A stretch of DNA of 64,000 nucleotides. Origin: Pogonophryne albipinna (lineage: Eukaryota > Chordata > Actinopteri > Perciformes > Artedidraconidae). Below, in pieces: positions 10,851-35,110 of the stretch. Within the stretch, counting starts at the first letter, position 1. Each line of letters begins with the position of its first letter. A program made the translations under genes and the position numbers. Under the pieces are notes generated by a model. It made no database searches, was not told the DNA's origin, and was given only the letters and a program-made list of their open reading frames with translations. The stretch covers positions 12,535,495 to 12,599,494 of the forward strand of contig CM053251.1 of the NCBI GenBank assembly GCA_028583405.1, given 5' to 3'.

Positions 10851-13800
10851 CTGTGCTCACTCTGAAGGGGACACCGCCTGTTCCTTTCTGCTCACCTCCC
10901 GGCTGCCGGCTGACTCTGTGAGCCGTGTCTGTGGTGGCTACGCCATGTGTGGGGATCTAGGGGTTTAAAACAGCAGGCCTCCCATGCTCCCTGAATGGCA
11001 AAAATAAGTGCTTCCAATTTATTACACTGCGGACGCTTTATGAATCATCTCCTACTAACTTTGATCTGAGATGACAAGTACACGCTAATCAGTCCCAGTA
11101 TACAAAAAAAGTAAAACATTTCAATCAACTAAACATTGATCTGTTCACTTTTCCAAATGTATCACAATGAACTAAGGCTCATGTTGGAAATGCTACACTT
11201 TAACTGACCGGTTCACTTTCACCTCACCTCTATAGATTAAACTAATGCTTCAGGTGAAACCATTTGTTCCTTTTGTGTCGAAGCTGCTCTCAGTAGATGA
11301 CAAACAGGTACAACCCTGACCCAGACAGTTTAAGTTTCATGTTACTGGAACTCTGAAACAGGAACTCCTATTTAAAACCCTTCACATTTTGTTTAGTAAT
11401 TGTTTCCACATCTAAAGCATTCATATCAAATTAATATAAAACAGCTTTAAGATCATATACTGTGAGTTAAAGGGAGATATATGTGGAATTAAAGGAACCC
11501 TGCTTGTGTTTAGAAATATAGGTATTCAGGCTGGGTGTCTTTTAATTTAAATGTAAATATTCAAAGCTTTATAATTCAGTATTTTTACCAGCAGTTTGCA
11601 TTAATTAAGTCTCACCACAGTCTTTCTAAAAAAGGCTGGCTGCAGCATTTTCTATTTACCTCCTTTAATGTTTTTTTATCTGGAAACATCCTTTTGCTAA
11701 CACATAAATTACAACTTTCACTTTATAGGATGCCATACCACACCACACTTAGTTAACAAAAATATTTTACAAACAAGATGATATCACCCTCTCCATGATA
11801 TTAATATGATATGTTCTCTGATCTGTAAACAGCTGGTTATCTTGCTTTTCCACGATAAGAGAAAGTGCTGAGGATTTACGCTTGGTGAGCACATTTGGGC
11901 TGAATCTTTCACACGTCACAAATTGCAGATGGGAAGCAGTGATCTTGAACAGCCGATCACATTTCCGTGACCATCTGACACCTTCCATTTAGGAAAATAA
12001 TACTTTCTATCTTAGCATACCCCTCTGCAGCAGCCAGCAAAAGGAATTATGCCTGGTAGACTTTGCTATTCACAACTTTGAAGCTTCTTCTTTTCTTTTC
12101 ATTGCACTGATTAGATGAGATGATCACTCTTTAATCATATATTCAAGGCTATAAGAACATCTACAGTTTGTATTGTTTTTATAATACATTTATGTTTTCA
12201 AACATTGAGAAATCGTACCTTAATGTATTTCACAGGAATTTGTGTAGTAGTTAAGCATAAAACAAGGTGCTTATGAGTGAATTACAGTATCCAAATATCA
12301 TTTAACTGTTGCTATTCACTCTAATGTATACCCCGCTTGTATTTCTATAATGTGAAGAACAAAAACATGTTCAGGTTTCTTTACCCATAGAGGTAGATAT
12401 GGTATCTGAGTAATATGACAGATAAGTATGAGTTGGGTTAACTGGTACAGAGAGTTGTAAATCACTGTGGTGTGATTCTTTGTCTCAAAGGGTTTAATTA
12501 GTCTAGAAATTCTTCTCTTATCTGATGACCCCCCCCCCCCTCCTCTCTCTGCACACTGCAACAACTTAAAACCATACACGCCCTGCAATCTGAAGACCAG
12601 GGGCCTCAGGAGACTGAGTTGCTACAAAGAGCTGAAAGAGTTGGAAATGGTCATTTTATTGCGTTAGAATAGCCCGCTCGAGACTTGGGTAATGTAGTGC
12701 TAACTGAGTGCTATAGTAAAGATAACAGTATGTGACTCCGAAGTGAAATACAGTGAAGTAATACACTCTAATGCACTGCAGTGACTCTGAAAATGAGGCA
12801 AAAGCCATCATAGTCGTAAACAACAACACAAACTGCCTTCTTAGTGGCTACAAACCACCAATTAATAAAAGAGAATTATATTTTTCCTTCAGTGAGGATT
12901 ATTATTTAAGATGCATTGCACAATCTAATCAGTCATCTCACAGAGTTCAGGTAGAATAAATGTTCTCAGTACCAAGTGAGGGATATGCAGGCTGCCTGCT
13001 TGTCAAATACTCAAACATCAAACAATATTCTATAATAAATGCTACCTATATGTGGCCTGTTATAGCTTGACGGTAGCTTGGTGTTGCTCTATTTCATAGT
13101 ACATGAACAAACCCATTTATCCCTATCTGTCATTTCATAACTTGTGAGGTATCTGTCACTTCTGGTCCCACGGGAGTCCTGTATGTAAGTTTCTTTACTC
13201 TAATTGAGCTCTTTATTTAACTGACAGTTTATTCTGTCCTAATAAGTCATTTCAAACTGTTTTTCATCGGATTATGCCCACATTTTGTTTGTTTATTTTG
13301 AACCTGCAACCCACTAATGATTAGGATTTTCTCATTATTCATGTATGGGGTCATAGGATTGATACACTCTTAATTTAGATGATAAGATTCTAGCTCCCCC
13401 CCCCCACCCCCCCACCCACACACACATCATCTGAACACTAAAGAGAGAACTATGAAGTAAGGTTGACTAAGTATTATGACAGTAACTACATTTACAAAAA
13501 GGGACTGAAAGTTCTTTTTTGTGCTATGAATTACATGAATTGTTATGACAGTCACGCAAGACAACAAGTTATTTGAATTATTTCCATGTACTTGTTTTGA
13601 TAGATAAAGGTCGGTCTTGTAGCTGAAAGTGTTAGTAGGCATATGGAATCTAGATATTCAACACACGACTGTGCACTGATGGATGTTGTATTAGGTTTCA
13701 ACCCTTTGTGTTATCAGGCCTACAGCTCGACCCCAGGTTGTGAAACAGAGCACTGATCAGACAAGATAATAGTATGTAAGAAAAACACTGTATGTGTTGT

Positions 13801-14029
13801 TAGGGTTTTATAACTTTACAGCACTTGTTGTGTTTCACAGTGTGTGTGGGGCATGGTGCTTTTGTCACATATATATAAAAAGGGGGATGCTTTAATGCCA
13901 CATTATAAACAATGTGTGCACATTATAGTGCATGTTGTATTTATGATGCAGATTCAAAACTTGAGTTTGTGTAGAACACCTTCTTTATTTGAAGGACTAG
14001 CAGGAGCAGAATGAGATGAGGGGTTATTT

Positions 14030-14220
14030 TGGCGATGGAGATTAAGGCAGGGGCTTTTTGTCATTTGTGCGAGACAAGCCATTCATCCATCCAGTTCACA
14101 GCCAAAAAAAGGCTGGTCCCAGAAATTAGCAGTTTCAGCTCAGCAGCAAAGTCGTCGGGCTGTGAAGGCAGAGAGAAATTGACTAATTAGCAATGCGCAC
14201 TAAAACTTGACGGTTCTCTC
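14030..14220. promoter_or_regulatory. Candidate conserved element just upstream of klhl14
   Basis: Non-repetitive block with AAATTAGCAGTTTCAGCTC and ATTGACTAATTAGCAATGCG, about 400 bp upstream of the 5'UTR exon. The homeodomain-like TAATTAGC motifs suggest an enhancer or distal promoter element. Judged by texture only. Confidence 0.25.
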
Positions 14221-14535
14221 TATAACAGCGAGGGAAAGACTCGGTTTTTCTCCCCCTTTCTCTTTTCTTTCTTCCATAGATGTTTGAAATCGCAGTCATT
14301 TACGCTCGACAGTTTTTACAATAGCCTTGAGCCATAATTTTGCGAGTCTCTCCAGCATCCATACCCCTGCATGGTCTCTCTCCACCGGCCATGCACGACC
14401 GTTTCTCTCCCCAACCGTGGATTTCCTATTACTCTCGTTACGACTCACTGAGCCCCAGGCCCAAGGATAATGATGTGTTGTTTCTTGGTAGCATAATTTG
14501 TCACACGTATATTTCTTCTTCTTCTTCTCTTGCAG

Positions 14536-14780
14536 AAAGCACAGCTCCCTCTCACACACTCACACACTTCTTGTTAATTCAGAAGAACAAATGTTCAACG
14601 TCAACAAATAACCTGAAATAGTGACTTTATGAGTTGGAATCAATGGTTATTTTGAGACACCACCGACCATAGACTTTAAAGGAAAGGACATTTCTTTAAA
14701 AGGAGAACAAAGGAAATATCCAAGTGAGGAATATTGGGAACCTGAAGCTTACTTTCTTTTTTGTCAAGAGCTGAAGTCAG
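14536..14780 (+). other. klhl14: klhl14 5'UTR exon
   Basis: A long pyrimidine tract (TTCTTCTTCTTCTCTTGCAG) ends at 14535 and a strong donor CAG|GTAAGT follows 14780. The block has no long open frame, so it is a non-coding exon that would splice to 15600. The acceptor-like left edge implies either a further upstream exon or a first exon whose start happens to follow such a tract. Confidence 0.5.
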
Positions 14781-15622
14781 GTAAGTTTGGCTCCTTCTCA
14801 GGCGAGCTGCTCACATCATTTAGTTGTGACAGGCGCTTTTAGTGAATCTGGCTACAACGTTACAGCACGCTTGTGTTAAGTTTACACACATTACGCATGT
14901 AGAAATTGCTTTTTGTACTGTCTAGAAAACAACCGATATGTATATTACGTTTAACTTTGCCGAAAACTGTATTTCAGTGAATCTTTTTTCGCTACTCACC
15001 TCCGCTTTACTCATGTAGGCTAAACGCGAAAACGCACCCGTAGTGTTGCTGACGGTTCGGAGACAAACTAATTGCTTTTGTATGACAAAATATGTGCGAT
15101 GTGTAATGTCCTCATTGTGGGGTTGTGCAGCAAGATAGGAGAAGGGATAAGTGTTAGCTGAATGCTGCATGTTATCCGTCCACCGTGTCTCTTTTTCCTT
15201 ATCCTACAACTTCAGCCGCGTTGCCGAGGGGGAAGCACCGCAGCATCTCCGTATCTTCGGTTTGTTTTGACAGCGCCCTTCAGACACCATCCCCGTTTTT
15301 TAAATCATCTTGAGTTAAGAATGAAAAAGAGTGGGACGCTGTGGGAACTACTGCGTTTTTGTTTGTTGCTTTACGACCAGAGCTCAAAGTTGAAAGCCGT
15401 ATTGATGTAGATTCTCGCCGGCTGGCATGGCATGATATCTCTTCCCCGCTGGATGCACGGGAGATCTTTGCTATAACTTACTCGGGAAACGGCTTTCTGT
15501 TGTAATAGCTGACTGATATCATCTATAGGCTGCTGTGTGTTGTGCTAAAAAAATACATGACCTGAGGTAAATGGCTTGCATGGTTTATTTGTTGCCTAGG
15601 TGGCGTTCACAGTCAGGAAGTC

Positions 15623-27631
<12,009 letters not shown>

Positions 27632-28087
27632 CAATTAATCAAACCGAGGGGGGGCGGGGGTGACGAGCGTGAATGGGTGAAGGACCATCATTAAGAACAA
27701 CAGTCGTCAACAATTTTGTGACAAAATGTCCGGTCAGACGATGGGGGTGTGTATAAATTATTTTTTTACAGGTTTGACCAGAGCACTTTCGTTATTACCT
27801 ACTGAAGGTTTGAGAAAAAAAAAGAAAAGAAGAATTGTGTAACTCATGTATTTAAACTCATCTGTGTTCTGAGAAATGGTCAGTTTCATACTTGATTTGA
27901 GTTAAACTGATAGTAAGTGTTTTTGGCTTCTCTTCTATAGCACGCATAGTGTTAAACTGAATTATAGCTTTCAAATCCATTGTATCTTGTATTCAGTAGA
28001 GGCATATGTCCATCAAAATGCAGTGTTGTTTCATGGACTGGGGAGAAAGGGTGAACAGTCTCAAATCCCCATGGGGTTAAGTTAAAC

Positions 28088-28384
28088 TAGGGCTGGGTGA
28101 GTTACCAAAACCATGAATATCAAAGTGTATAAATATTCTTCTTCACTCATGTTAAACATCACTTTTCTCTGGCTGTATTGTGCACTTATCATTATGAAAC
28201 TGTTTTGTTGTCTTTATCTTGAATGGGGAAATGTCCAGAAACCTTTCTGCAGTCATTATTTAACTGACATGGTATACATAGAAAAACTATTTAACTCTAC
28301 CTGATCCAAACACAACCAGGACAATGTAAAAAAACACATTTACACAACGATCTTTATGAGGATGTGTCCTTTCACCCAGCCCTA
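28088..28384. mobile_element. Short TIR element in the klhl14 3'UTR
   Basis: About 297 bp bounded by TAGGGCTGGGTGA on the left and its exact reverse complement TCACCCAGCCCTA on the right. This AGGGCTGGG end is common in fish non-autonomous DNA transposons. No clean target duplication was found and no transposase is encoded. Confidence 0.65.
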
Positions 28385-29038
28385 ATTTTTGACTAATTAT
28401 GTTGATAATTTACACCAAAACTGAAGTTGTGTTTCTGTATATCTTGACAGAAAAAACATCTTGCCAAATGTTTGTGGCATATATTTCTCATGCTGCAAGC
28501 AAAACAATTCAAGGATTACCATTGACTCCTAATATTCATATGACGCACTAATGTCCATGTTAAATATAAAATGGCGGTACAATCACATTTTAAATTGCTA
28601 ACCAATGTATTAATGGTTGGTATGTTTGGGTAAACAGATGAGAAGGACATTGTTCATCTTTCCAAGTTATTGCTAACAGGCCTGTTTATGAGGCCATAGC
28701 ATTTACCTTGATGGGATTCTAATCTTTAATGTATGAAAAACAAACAAGCATACAATGGTCCTTAATGCACTAATGGTGAACTTTTGATTCAGCAAGCAAA
28801 GTTCACTTCAATGTAAATCTATTAATGTGCTGTGTTTGAAAAAAAAGTGATAAAATGAATCTAAGTCCAGTCTAATCTACGTTATTAGGTTCAAAAAGTT
28901 GTCGGTACCTGTTGACTTCTGTAAAGATTTGTTGATTTCATTCTTGTACATAATCGCTTGCAGTGAAACATTTTTGTGCACTCAACATTGGATTTATTCT
29001 CAAATCCTGTTATGTCCTTTGCATTTTAGAATATGAAA

Positions 29039-29044
29039 AATAAA
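29039..29044 (+). terminator. klhl14: Poly(A) signal of klhl14
   Basis: The canonical AATAAA is followed 15-35 bp later by AT-rich DNA and a TTTTGCAGTTCTGTGATGTTTT stretch that could be the GU-rich downstream element. It is the best-placed signal 1.4 kb after the stop codon. Confidence 0.65.
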
Positions 29045-29065
29045 TTGACTCTTGATGATTAAAAT

Positions 29066-31439
29066 ACATTTTGCAGTTCTGTGATGTTTTGACCAGGTTT
29101 TCTTGAGATCATTTGGCATCTTTCAAATGGAAGTTTTCCTGGCAGCGTGCCGGCGGGCGTGTCTGCAGCTCGACCAACTACCAATCACATGAATCTCCCG
29201 CCCCGGACACACAAGCACGCGGTTTGATTGGCTTGAGCTTGTACTGGCATAGGATTTGATTTGCTGACGCTTCCGTCGAAGCTTGAAAAGTTGAACTTTT
29301 CTCAACTTTTGAAGCGAGCAACGGAGGCAAAGCGCCGCGACGGAACCACAATGCAGTTCGGCAAAGCGTGACGTCACCCCATTCAAAGTGAATGGGAAGC
29401 TGCGTTGAAGCTTCAACGCACACCGCCGTGCTTCGACGGAAGCGTCAGCCAATCAAATCATATGCCAGTACAAGCTCTAGCCAATCAAACCGCGTGCTTG
29501 TGTCTCCGGGGCGGGAGATTCATGTGATTGGTTGTTGGTCGAGCTTCAGACACGCCCGCCGGCAAGCTTCAACGCACGCTGCCCTGTGGACGCTGCGTTA
29601 TAGTTAATACACTTTGCTATAACAAACTTTAGGATTTCTCCTAAGTTTCATTTTGAGAAAAAAACATATTTCTACCATACATTTCTGTATTTTTCTTGGA
29701 ATGGTTTTCTGACATAAAAATATGATATTAAAAAACTGAAAGACATAAAAAAAGTATTCTTTGGTTGAACTGTTCACCACTCAAGTGAGAATTGCTTCAA
29801 TTTAAGGGAGTTACTTATGAACCAAAACCCTGAGAGCCACTGAACACAGAAGAAACGTCAACATCTGTGAAATAACTAAACTTCACACTTTGACAGAATG
29901 AAGCTAAAACAAAAGCAAATGCCAAGTGATCACAACTCATAAGGATGTTTAAAATAATTGAATTTTTTTCTAAAGCTCACTTTTAACAGTGCAGGCCTGC
30001 AGATTAATTCACGTCAGAGAGATTTATTTAGCCAGCAGTTCATCTTTGCATTTCCTAATACCTAATAAAGACTCATCTCCATACTCTCAATTTACAAAAG
30101 GTTAGATAATTAATAATGTGAGTTTAGGATTAAAAGAAAACACAACATCACACCCTACAGGAATCTTTCAAAAGTGAACCAGCAAACAAAATAAGGGGAA
30201 CCTGATGTTTACCCTCAGGCCGACCTCTCAAGCCAGACCAGATTTGATTTGCCAACCATTTACTACCAACTGTCTCACCATCGAACAGCATGATGGCCCT
30301 CCCACACACTCACACACACACATACACACACACACACACACCTGATGGTTTATTTCTAACATCTTTTCCCCCCCGTTCTTTCAATGGCAGCCATTTCTCT
30401 GCTTGGCGTCTCCACGTCATGCATCCACTTGGCCGCGTGCCTCGGGGATAAAATGGCAATTATTTCATCACAGAGATGATTCAACTAGATTACATAAACC
30501 CATGTATAATTCACACAATATTGCATCAGTACATTGGAAAATAGTCAGTGTTTTTTGTATCACGAAACCCTCAGAGACATATCTGACAACAACTTCTGAG
30601 ATACCGTTTATAGAGATATTTTAATAGATTAAATTGGGGACTCTGGATATTTAAAGAATATTATAACCTTGATTAAGACAACGATTTGGAAAGCTGTCCC
30701 AGTGCAAAAAATGAATAGAGAAACAGTTAGCACTTGAAGTCTTCATTTACCCTTCAGTGGTGGTGGTAGCAGATGGTTCTGCAGCGCTCTCATTCCCAAA
30801 GCTAACACCTCTTCCTCAGTTTAGGGAATAACAGAATTGGTTCAAATGAACACGACTGACCTTTTAATTAAGAACCATTATTACACTGTCACAATCAAAG
30901 AAAAAATATTCTCTGTCCTATTTGCATAATATCGCACAGACACACCTTTTGTGTCTGAGAAGAGCATAAAACGTGTTTTCTACTGAAACCCTTACCTTTC
31001 TTGAGCCTTTTTAAATTGCATATATATATATATATTGTATGCATGTTTGTTGATGTTATCTGTTTACATTACTTTCCCAACAGTCAGGGAAGTTAGCCAT
31101 TGATAAAGTTCAAAAGCACACATAATGAAACATTGTGTTTAATCTAACTGTACTATACATGTTCACACATTTTATGCATGTTCAATTGTACGTTTTTTAC
31201 TCTTTTAGCCTATATAATAGTGCAACATCCATCTGGGTGACAGTTCTGCAGATTTTATATCTTTTATACCACAGTTTACTTTTTCTTCTCTGAGACACAC
31301 TTGATTGCTATGATTTATATTTGGTTTATGTGGGATTCCTAAATGTTTTTTTTAACCGATGGACTAAAAAATATTCTGACTTAATAACATAGACTGAATA
31401 TAACTGAGGTTGGTAGCACCTATTCATATATTCAGGATC
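29066..31439. other. Intergenic DNA downstream of klhl14
   Basis: Apart from the inverted repeat pair at 29.14-29.58 kb, and CA-rich and TATA-rich patches (30.30-30.34 and 31.02-31.03 kb), I see no gene or repeat that I can name. Confidence 0.5.
29141..29583. mobile_element. Inverted pair of the unassigned repeat (copies B and C)
   Basis: Begins GGCAGCGTGC and ends GCACGCTGCC, which are reverse complements. Copy B (about 29141-29334) is on the minus strand. Copy C (about 29428-29583, shorter) is on the plus strand. Between them are TGACGTCACCCCATTC and GTTGAAGCTTCAACGC, themselves palindromic. The pair could form a long hairpin. It lies just past the klhl14 poly(A) signal; copy A is inside klhl14. 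Confidence 0.65.
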
Positions 31440-31635
31440 TGGGTTCGCCCCGCCCACCGCTGCTCGCGCTAGTATTGAGAGTGCGCGTCATGGCGGTGCG
31501 AGCTCCAGATTAAAAAAACAGTGTCTGCTTTATTTTGATATAAGAGGAAACACCTGAAGGATTAAAGCATATTAGTTTGACTCTGAGGAAGAGACTGTTG
31601 TTTCCCACAATCAGCGACTAGAGAATACCAGAATG
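31440..31635 (+). other. Possible orphan promoter and first exon
   Basis: A CpG-rich block (CGCCCCGCCCACCGCTGCTCGC and GCGCGTCATGGCGGTGCG) in otherwise AT-rich DNA is followed by an exon-like stretch ending CCAGAATG|GTAAGT at 31635. The ATG directly abutting a consensus donor is a layout seen in housekeeping genes whose first exon ends with the start codon. No downstream exon fits in phase within the window. It abuts the left end of the 5.8-kb long-TIR element. Confidence 0.3.
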
Positions 31636-31670
31636 GTAAGTGTAGTTAGCATCTTTAATTTGTTTATGTT

Positions 31671-31677
31671 GATTGCT
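31671..31677. repeat. Target-site duplication, left, of the long-TIR element
   Basis: GATTGCT directly before the left terminus CAACCCAGTCT. The same heptamer directly follows the right terminus at 37523-37529. Confidence 0.7.
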
Positions 31678-32194
31678 CAACCCAGTCTCATGGCATTTCG
31701 TGTTCACCAACACGATTTTTAATTTATTGATTCGTGTTCACCAACACGATTTTCCCCTTTTTTTCGTGTTGCACAGCACGATTTTAAAAGCAATGTATTT
31801 CTACTGGTAATGTGTTTCGTGCCTGCAGCACGTCTTTTTCTCCGGTAGGGTCGTGGAAGACCGGAAGCTGTGTGGTTCATAAAAACATGTTCTTACTCAA
31901 TATCAAGCCACAATTATTGCTTTTATTTTAAATCGTATAATTTCGGACTTTTGTTGCCGTCTGTGAGGAAAATAAATGGGGCTCAGAGCCTCAGAATACT
32001 GAAATCTGTATTTTTAAATATTTTTTTCCTTCTAATTTGTTATTCTTTTCAAAATAACACACTGTTATTTACTCACCAATAACACACAATTATCCTTGCT
32101 TTTATTTATTGGTTTAATTCCATAATCTCTGGCTTTTTTGGCGTCCGTCAGGAACTGAATTTCAAAATAAAAATACCCGGAAACAGACGTAGGC
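31678..32194 (+). repeat. Left long terminal inverted repeat
   Basis: About 517 bp, the reverse complement of 37077-37522 with scattered differences. It is longer than its partner by some 70 bp because a CGTGTTCACCAACACGATT unit (itself palindromic) is duplicated near its outer end. Confidence 0.75.
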
Positions 32195-32223
32195 CTATAA
32201 GGGACATTTCAAGCATCATTGCG

Positions 32224-32231
32224 ATTGTCAC
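32224..32231. repeat. 8-bp target duplication of hAT-type element 1, left
   Basis: ATTGTCAC, repeated exactly at 33424-33431. Confidence 0.8.
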
Positions 32232-32565
32232 TAGAGATGGCAAATCCGGATCATTTTATGGACTCGGAGTCTTCTGAGTCAATCATTGAAGAGATCCGGA
32301 TCATACGAGTCATTTGAGTCATTTGAGTCATATGAGTCAGCATGACCAAGACCGTAGAAATCCTACCGGTGAAACCGAAAAGTTGTTGCATTTAACCAGC
32401 ATATTAAACTAACGTTACATTAACCTCCGCTACACAGTGTCTTTTGCTTTAATAAAACATGTGTGTGTGTGTGCATTTTAAAAAATAAGTGTTTTGCATT
32501 ATATGTATATAGTTATTTTAATATGTTCCTGTACTTAAGCTAATTTTGCACAATTGTGTTTTCAT

Positions 32566-32600
<35 letters not shown>

Positions 32601-33423
32601 TGTATAATTACATTTTATATATTCTAACTGTTTTGCAATTTTCTATCATTTGTTTCTTTTTGTGTGCCATGTTCAAAATAAACGAGTTTCCAAGTAAGAT
32701 CCTTATTGGAAATGCAGATATTATTACAGGAGACTGTTGCACAACATGACCATTTTGTTAGAAGTCTACACTGAAACTTAATTTAGAGCCGGAAAAATCG
32801 CGGGATCCGTGAATCCAGGTCAATGATCGAGAGAGACCAGTAGCCTACGAGGACTCAGAGCCGTAACATATAGCAGGCAGCAGATCCAGAGATCCAGCAG
32901 ACTCGTCCCTATGCACGAATCTACAGCAGACTCAGCCCCTCCTCCGGCTCGCACGGCTCCCGCGAGTCCCACGGCTCCCTCGACGAGTCGCAGGCAGACA
33001 TAGAGATTTGCGGACTCACGGCTCACTCACGGCTCACGGCTCACTCACGGCTCCCGCGAGTCCAACGGCTCCCGCGAGTCCCACGGCTCCCTCGACGAGT
33101 CGCAGCAGACTCAGAGATTTGCGGACTCACGGCTCACTCACGGCTCACGGGACTCTCGCGGGAGCCGGAGGAGGGGCTGAATCTGCTGTTGATTCGTGCA
33201 TGGCGACGAGTCTGCTGGATCTCTGGATACAACAACGTTGTAATGTGATTTTACACGTTATAAAGAGAGTAAAGAGTGACGCAATTTATAGTTTTAATTT
33301 TTACGTCACATCAGGTGTAGGACTCAAAGGACTCGGGTTAATCGAGAGGGAGACTCGTCACGACCGGCTCATTACTAGGATCCGGGTTAATGATCCGGAT
33401 GAATCATGACTCGCCCATCTCTA
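32232..33423. mobile_element. Non-autonomous hAT-type element 1
   Basis: 1192 bp with ends TAGAGATGG and CCATCTCTA and an exact 8-bp duplication (ATTGTCAC), both as expected for hAT. No transposase is present. The interior is rich in GACTC/GAGTC and GATCCGG motifs. It carries a large internal inverted repeat (32883-32950 against about 33168-33228) and directly repeated CGGCTCCCGCGAGTCC units between 32.95 and 33.17 kb. Open frames across it are repeat artefacts. Confidence 0.85.
32567..32600. repeat. (AAT)n microsatellite
   Basis: About eleven AAT units inside hAT-type element 1. Confidence 0.9.
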
Positions 33424-33706
33424 ATTGTCACAGGGAGGCAAACTCATCAGGTATGAAAAAGGTGACAAGGATCCGATCCCCCGACCCCCCGGAATATCGG
33501 CTTTAAAATGAGGAATAACAGGATGTTAGCCGTCAGAACAACTAAAGCAGCAGTTAATAATAACAGAAACGTTAAAGAGTCACATCAAATAGAAATATAT
33601 AAAAGCATTTATTTTTGTGTAGCAGTCAGTTTATCTTTTTGGCAGCACTGTTGAGCATTTTGAAAATGTATTTCCATGCCTCTGTTCAAGGCTTAGTCTT
33701 TCTATC

Positions 33707-33714
33707 TGTATAGC
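33707..33714. repeat. 8-bp target duplication of hAT-type element 2, left
   Basis: TGTATAGC; the right copy at 34534-34541 is TTTATAGC, one mismatch. Confidence 0.6.
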
Positions 33715-34533
33715 CAGTGGTGTAAAGTAACTAAATTCATCAACTCAACAAGTACTATACTTGGGTACAATTTTGAGATACTTCAATGTTTTGCTACTTT
33801 GTTCTTCTTCTCCACTACAGTTCAGAGGTACATGGTGTACTTTTCCTCCACTACATGTATGTAATCCCTTTAGTTACTCTACAGATGTGGATGAATGATG
33901 TGAAATATAATCAAGTGTTAAATCAGACTTTAGTTCCACCTGGAGTAAATTCACAAGCTACCCTGCAGTATACAAAGTAATTCAAACTAGCTGCACCTTT
34001 ACCAGCTTTGAGAACACTTTCATGATCAATCATTATAAAACATATCAGATATATTATTCTGAAATGGATCAATCTGCACAGTGACTACTTTTACTGTTGC
34101 TACTTTCACTATATTTTGATGATAATACTTTTCTACTTTTAATTGAGGAACATTTTGAATGCAGGACTTTTACTGTAACATAGTATTCCTACACTCTGGT
34201 ACTTCTACTTTTACTCAAGTACAAGATCTTAGTACATCTACTTTTACTCTAGTCCAAGATCTGTGTGCTTCTACTTTTACTCAAGTACTTCTACTGTTAC
34301 TCAAGTACAAGACCTGAGTACTTCTACTTTTACTCAAGTACAAGATCTTAGTAGGCTACTTCTACTTTTACTCTAGTACAAGATCTGTTTGCTTCTACTT
34401 TTACTCAAGTACAAGACCTGAGTACTTCTACTTTTACTCAAGTACAAGATCTGAGTACTTCTACTTTTACTCTAGTACAAGATCTGAGTGCTTCTATTAC
34501 TCAAGTACAATATCTATACTTATACCACCTCTG
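33715..34533. mobile_element. Non-autonomous hAT-type element 2 with internal minisatellite
   Basis: 819 bp starting CAGTGGTGTAAAGTA and ending TACTTATACCACCTCTG, imperfect inverted ends of CAGNGGTG type with an 8-bp near-identical duplication. The interior is the abundant teleost CTTTTACTCAAGTA repeat. No transposase. Confidence 0.7.
34190..34515. repeat. Minisatellite, unit about 33 bp
   Basis: Roughly nine imperfect copies of a unit built on TACTTCTACTTTTACTCAAG followed by TACAAGATCTGAG, within hAT-type element 2. Confidence 0.85.
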
Positions 34534-34639
34534 TTTATAGCCTATGAAAAAAACTATTAGAAAACGAAGGCTAAAGCTAACGTTAGCAGATAGTGACAAT
34601 GTATGCTAGCTAGCTAGCTCAACGATTCATTAAATAATA

Positions 34640-35110
34640 TTGCGACAGAAAAACTTCTCAGTGCACATCACGCTCTGCCGCTCTGACAGGGAGCTCTGCT
34701 CTGAACACCTGAACGGCCCGTTCTAACAGCTGTTCACCAGCGGTCCAGTCTGTGCCACAGTGACTCCGGACCACACAGTTAATATTAACGAACGCACCCG
34801 CAGGTAATGTAGCTGCTGAAGCTAGACCCTCATCGCGGAGCAGCAGAGCCTTATAATACATCCATGAGCAGAGCCGACAGGCAGGAAGACTCGAGCACAC
34901 AGCTCGCGCTTCATTATAATATATAAAAAAAGAACACCATGCGTGTATGATGGCACATAACAGCTCGCGGCCGCAGATTACTCCGGGTCCCAGACCCCCC
35001 CCATACCCCAAAAATATTTTTATTGCAGATCTACATGAATCACACAAACAACCTATTTTGGATTTAAAACGGCGAATTTCGCCGAAAGGTGACAAGTTTG
35101 CATCCCTGTG
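34640..35110 (-). repeat. Unclassified repeat-like block with an open frame
   Basis: A minus-strand open frame of 145 codons (34658-35095, starting MSPFGEIRRFKS) runs through GC-richer sequence than its surroundings. I recognise the texture (GGCGAAATTCGCCGTTTTAA, a GGGGGGGTCTGGGACCC run) as a dispersed fish repeat rather than a host gene. There are no catalytic motifs, introns or promoter. Coding status doubtful. Confidence 0.35.

Larger units (their letters stand above)
5374..14535. other. Intergenic region between ccdc178-like gene and klhl14
   Basis: About 9 kb without a convincing coding exon. It contains a run of 17 G at 5758-5774, a C-run near 12.53 kb, a CA repeat near 10.83 kb, C-rich low complexity near 13.4 kb and several AT-rich blocks dense in TAATTA-type motifs. 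One exon-like patch near 10.63-10.74 kb ends in a consensus donor. Confidence 0.5.
27632..29065 (+). other. klhl14: klhl14 3'UTR
   Basis: From the stop codon to just past the AATAAA at 29039-29044. It begins with a G-rich stretch (GAGGGGGGGCGGGGG) and hosts a small TIR element at 28.09-28.38 kb. The cleavage position is inferred. Confidence 0.7.

Noticed and set aside
33008..33409. 133-codon frame with repeated THGSLTAHGSLTA-like sequence
   Set aside because: It lies in the internal direct repeats of a hAT-type non-autonomous element.
34658..35095. 145-codon minus-strand frame
   Set aside because: It sits inside transposon-dense DNA, has no recognisable domain, introns or promoter, and looks like a dispersed repeat; kept only as a repeat entry.
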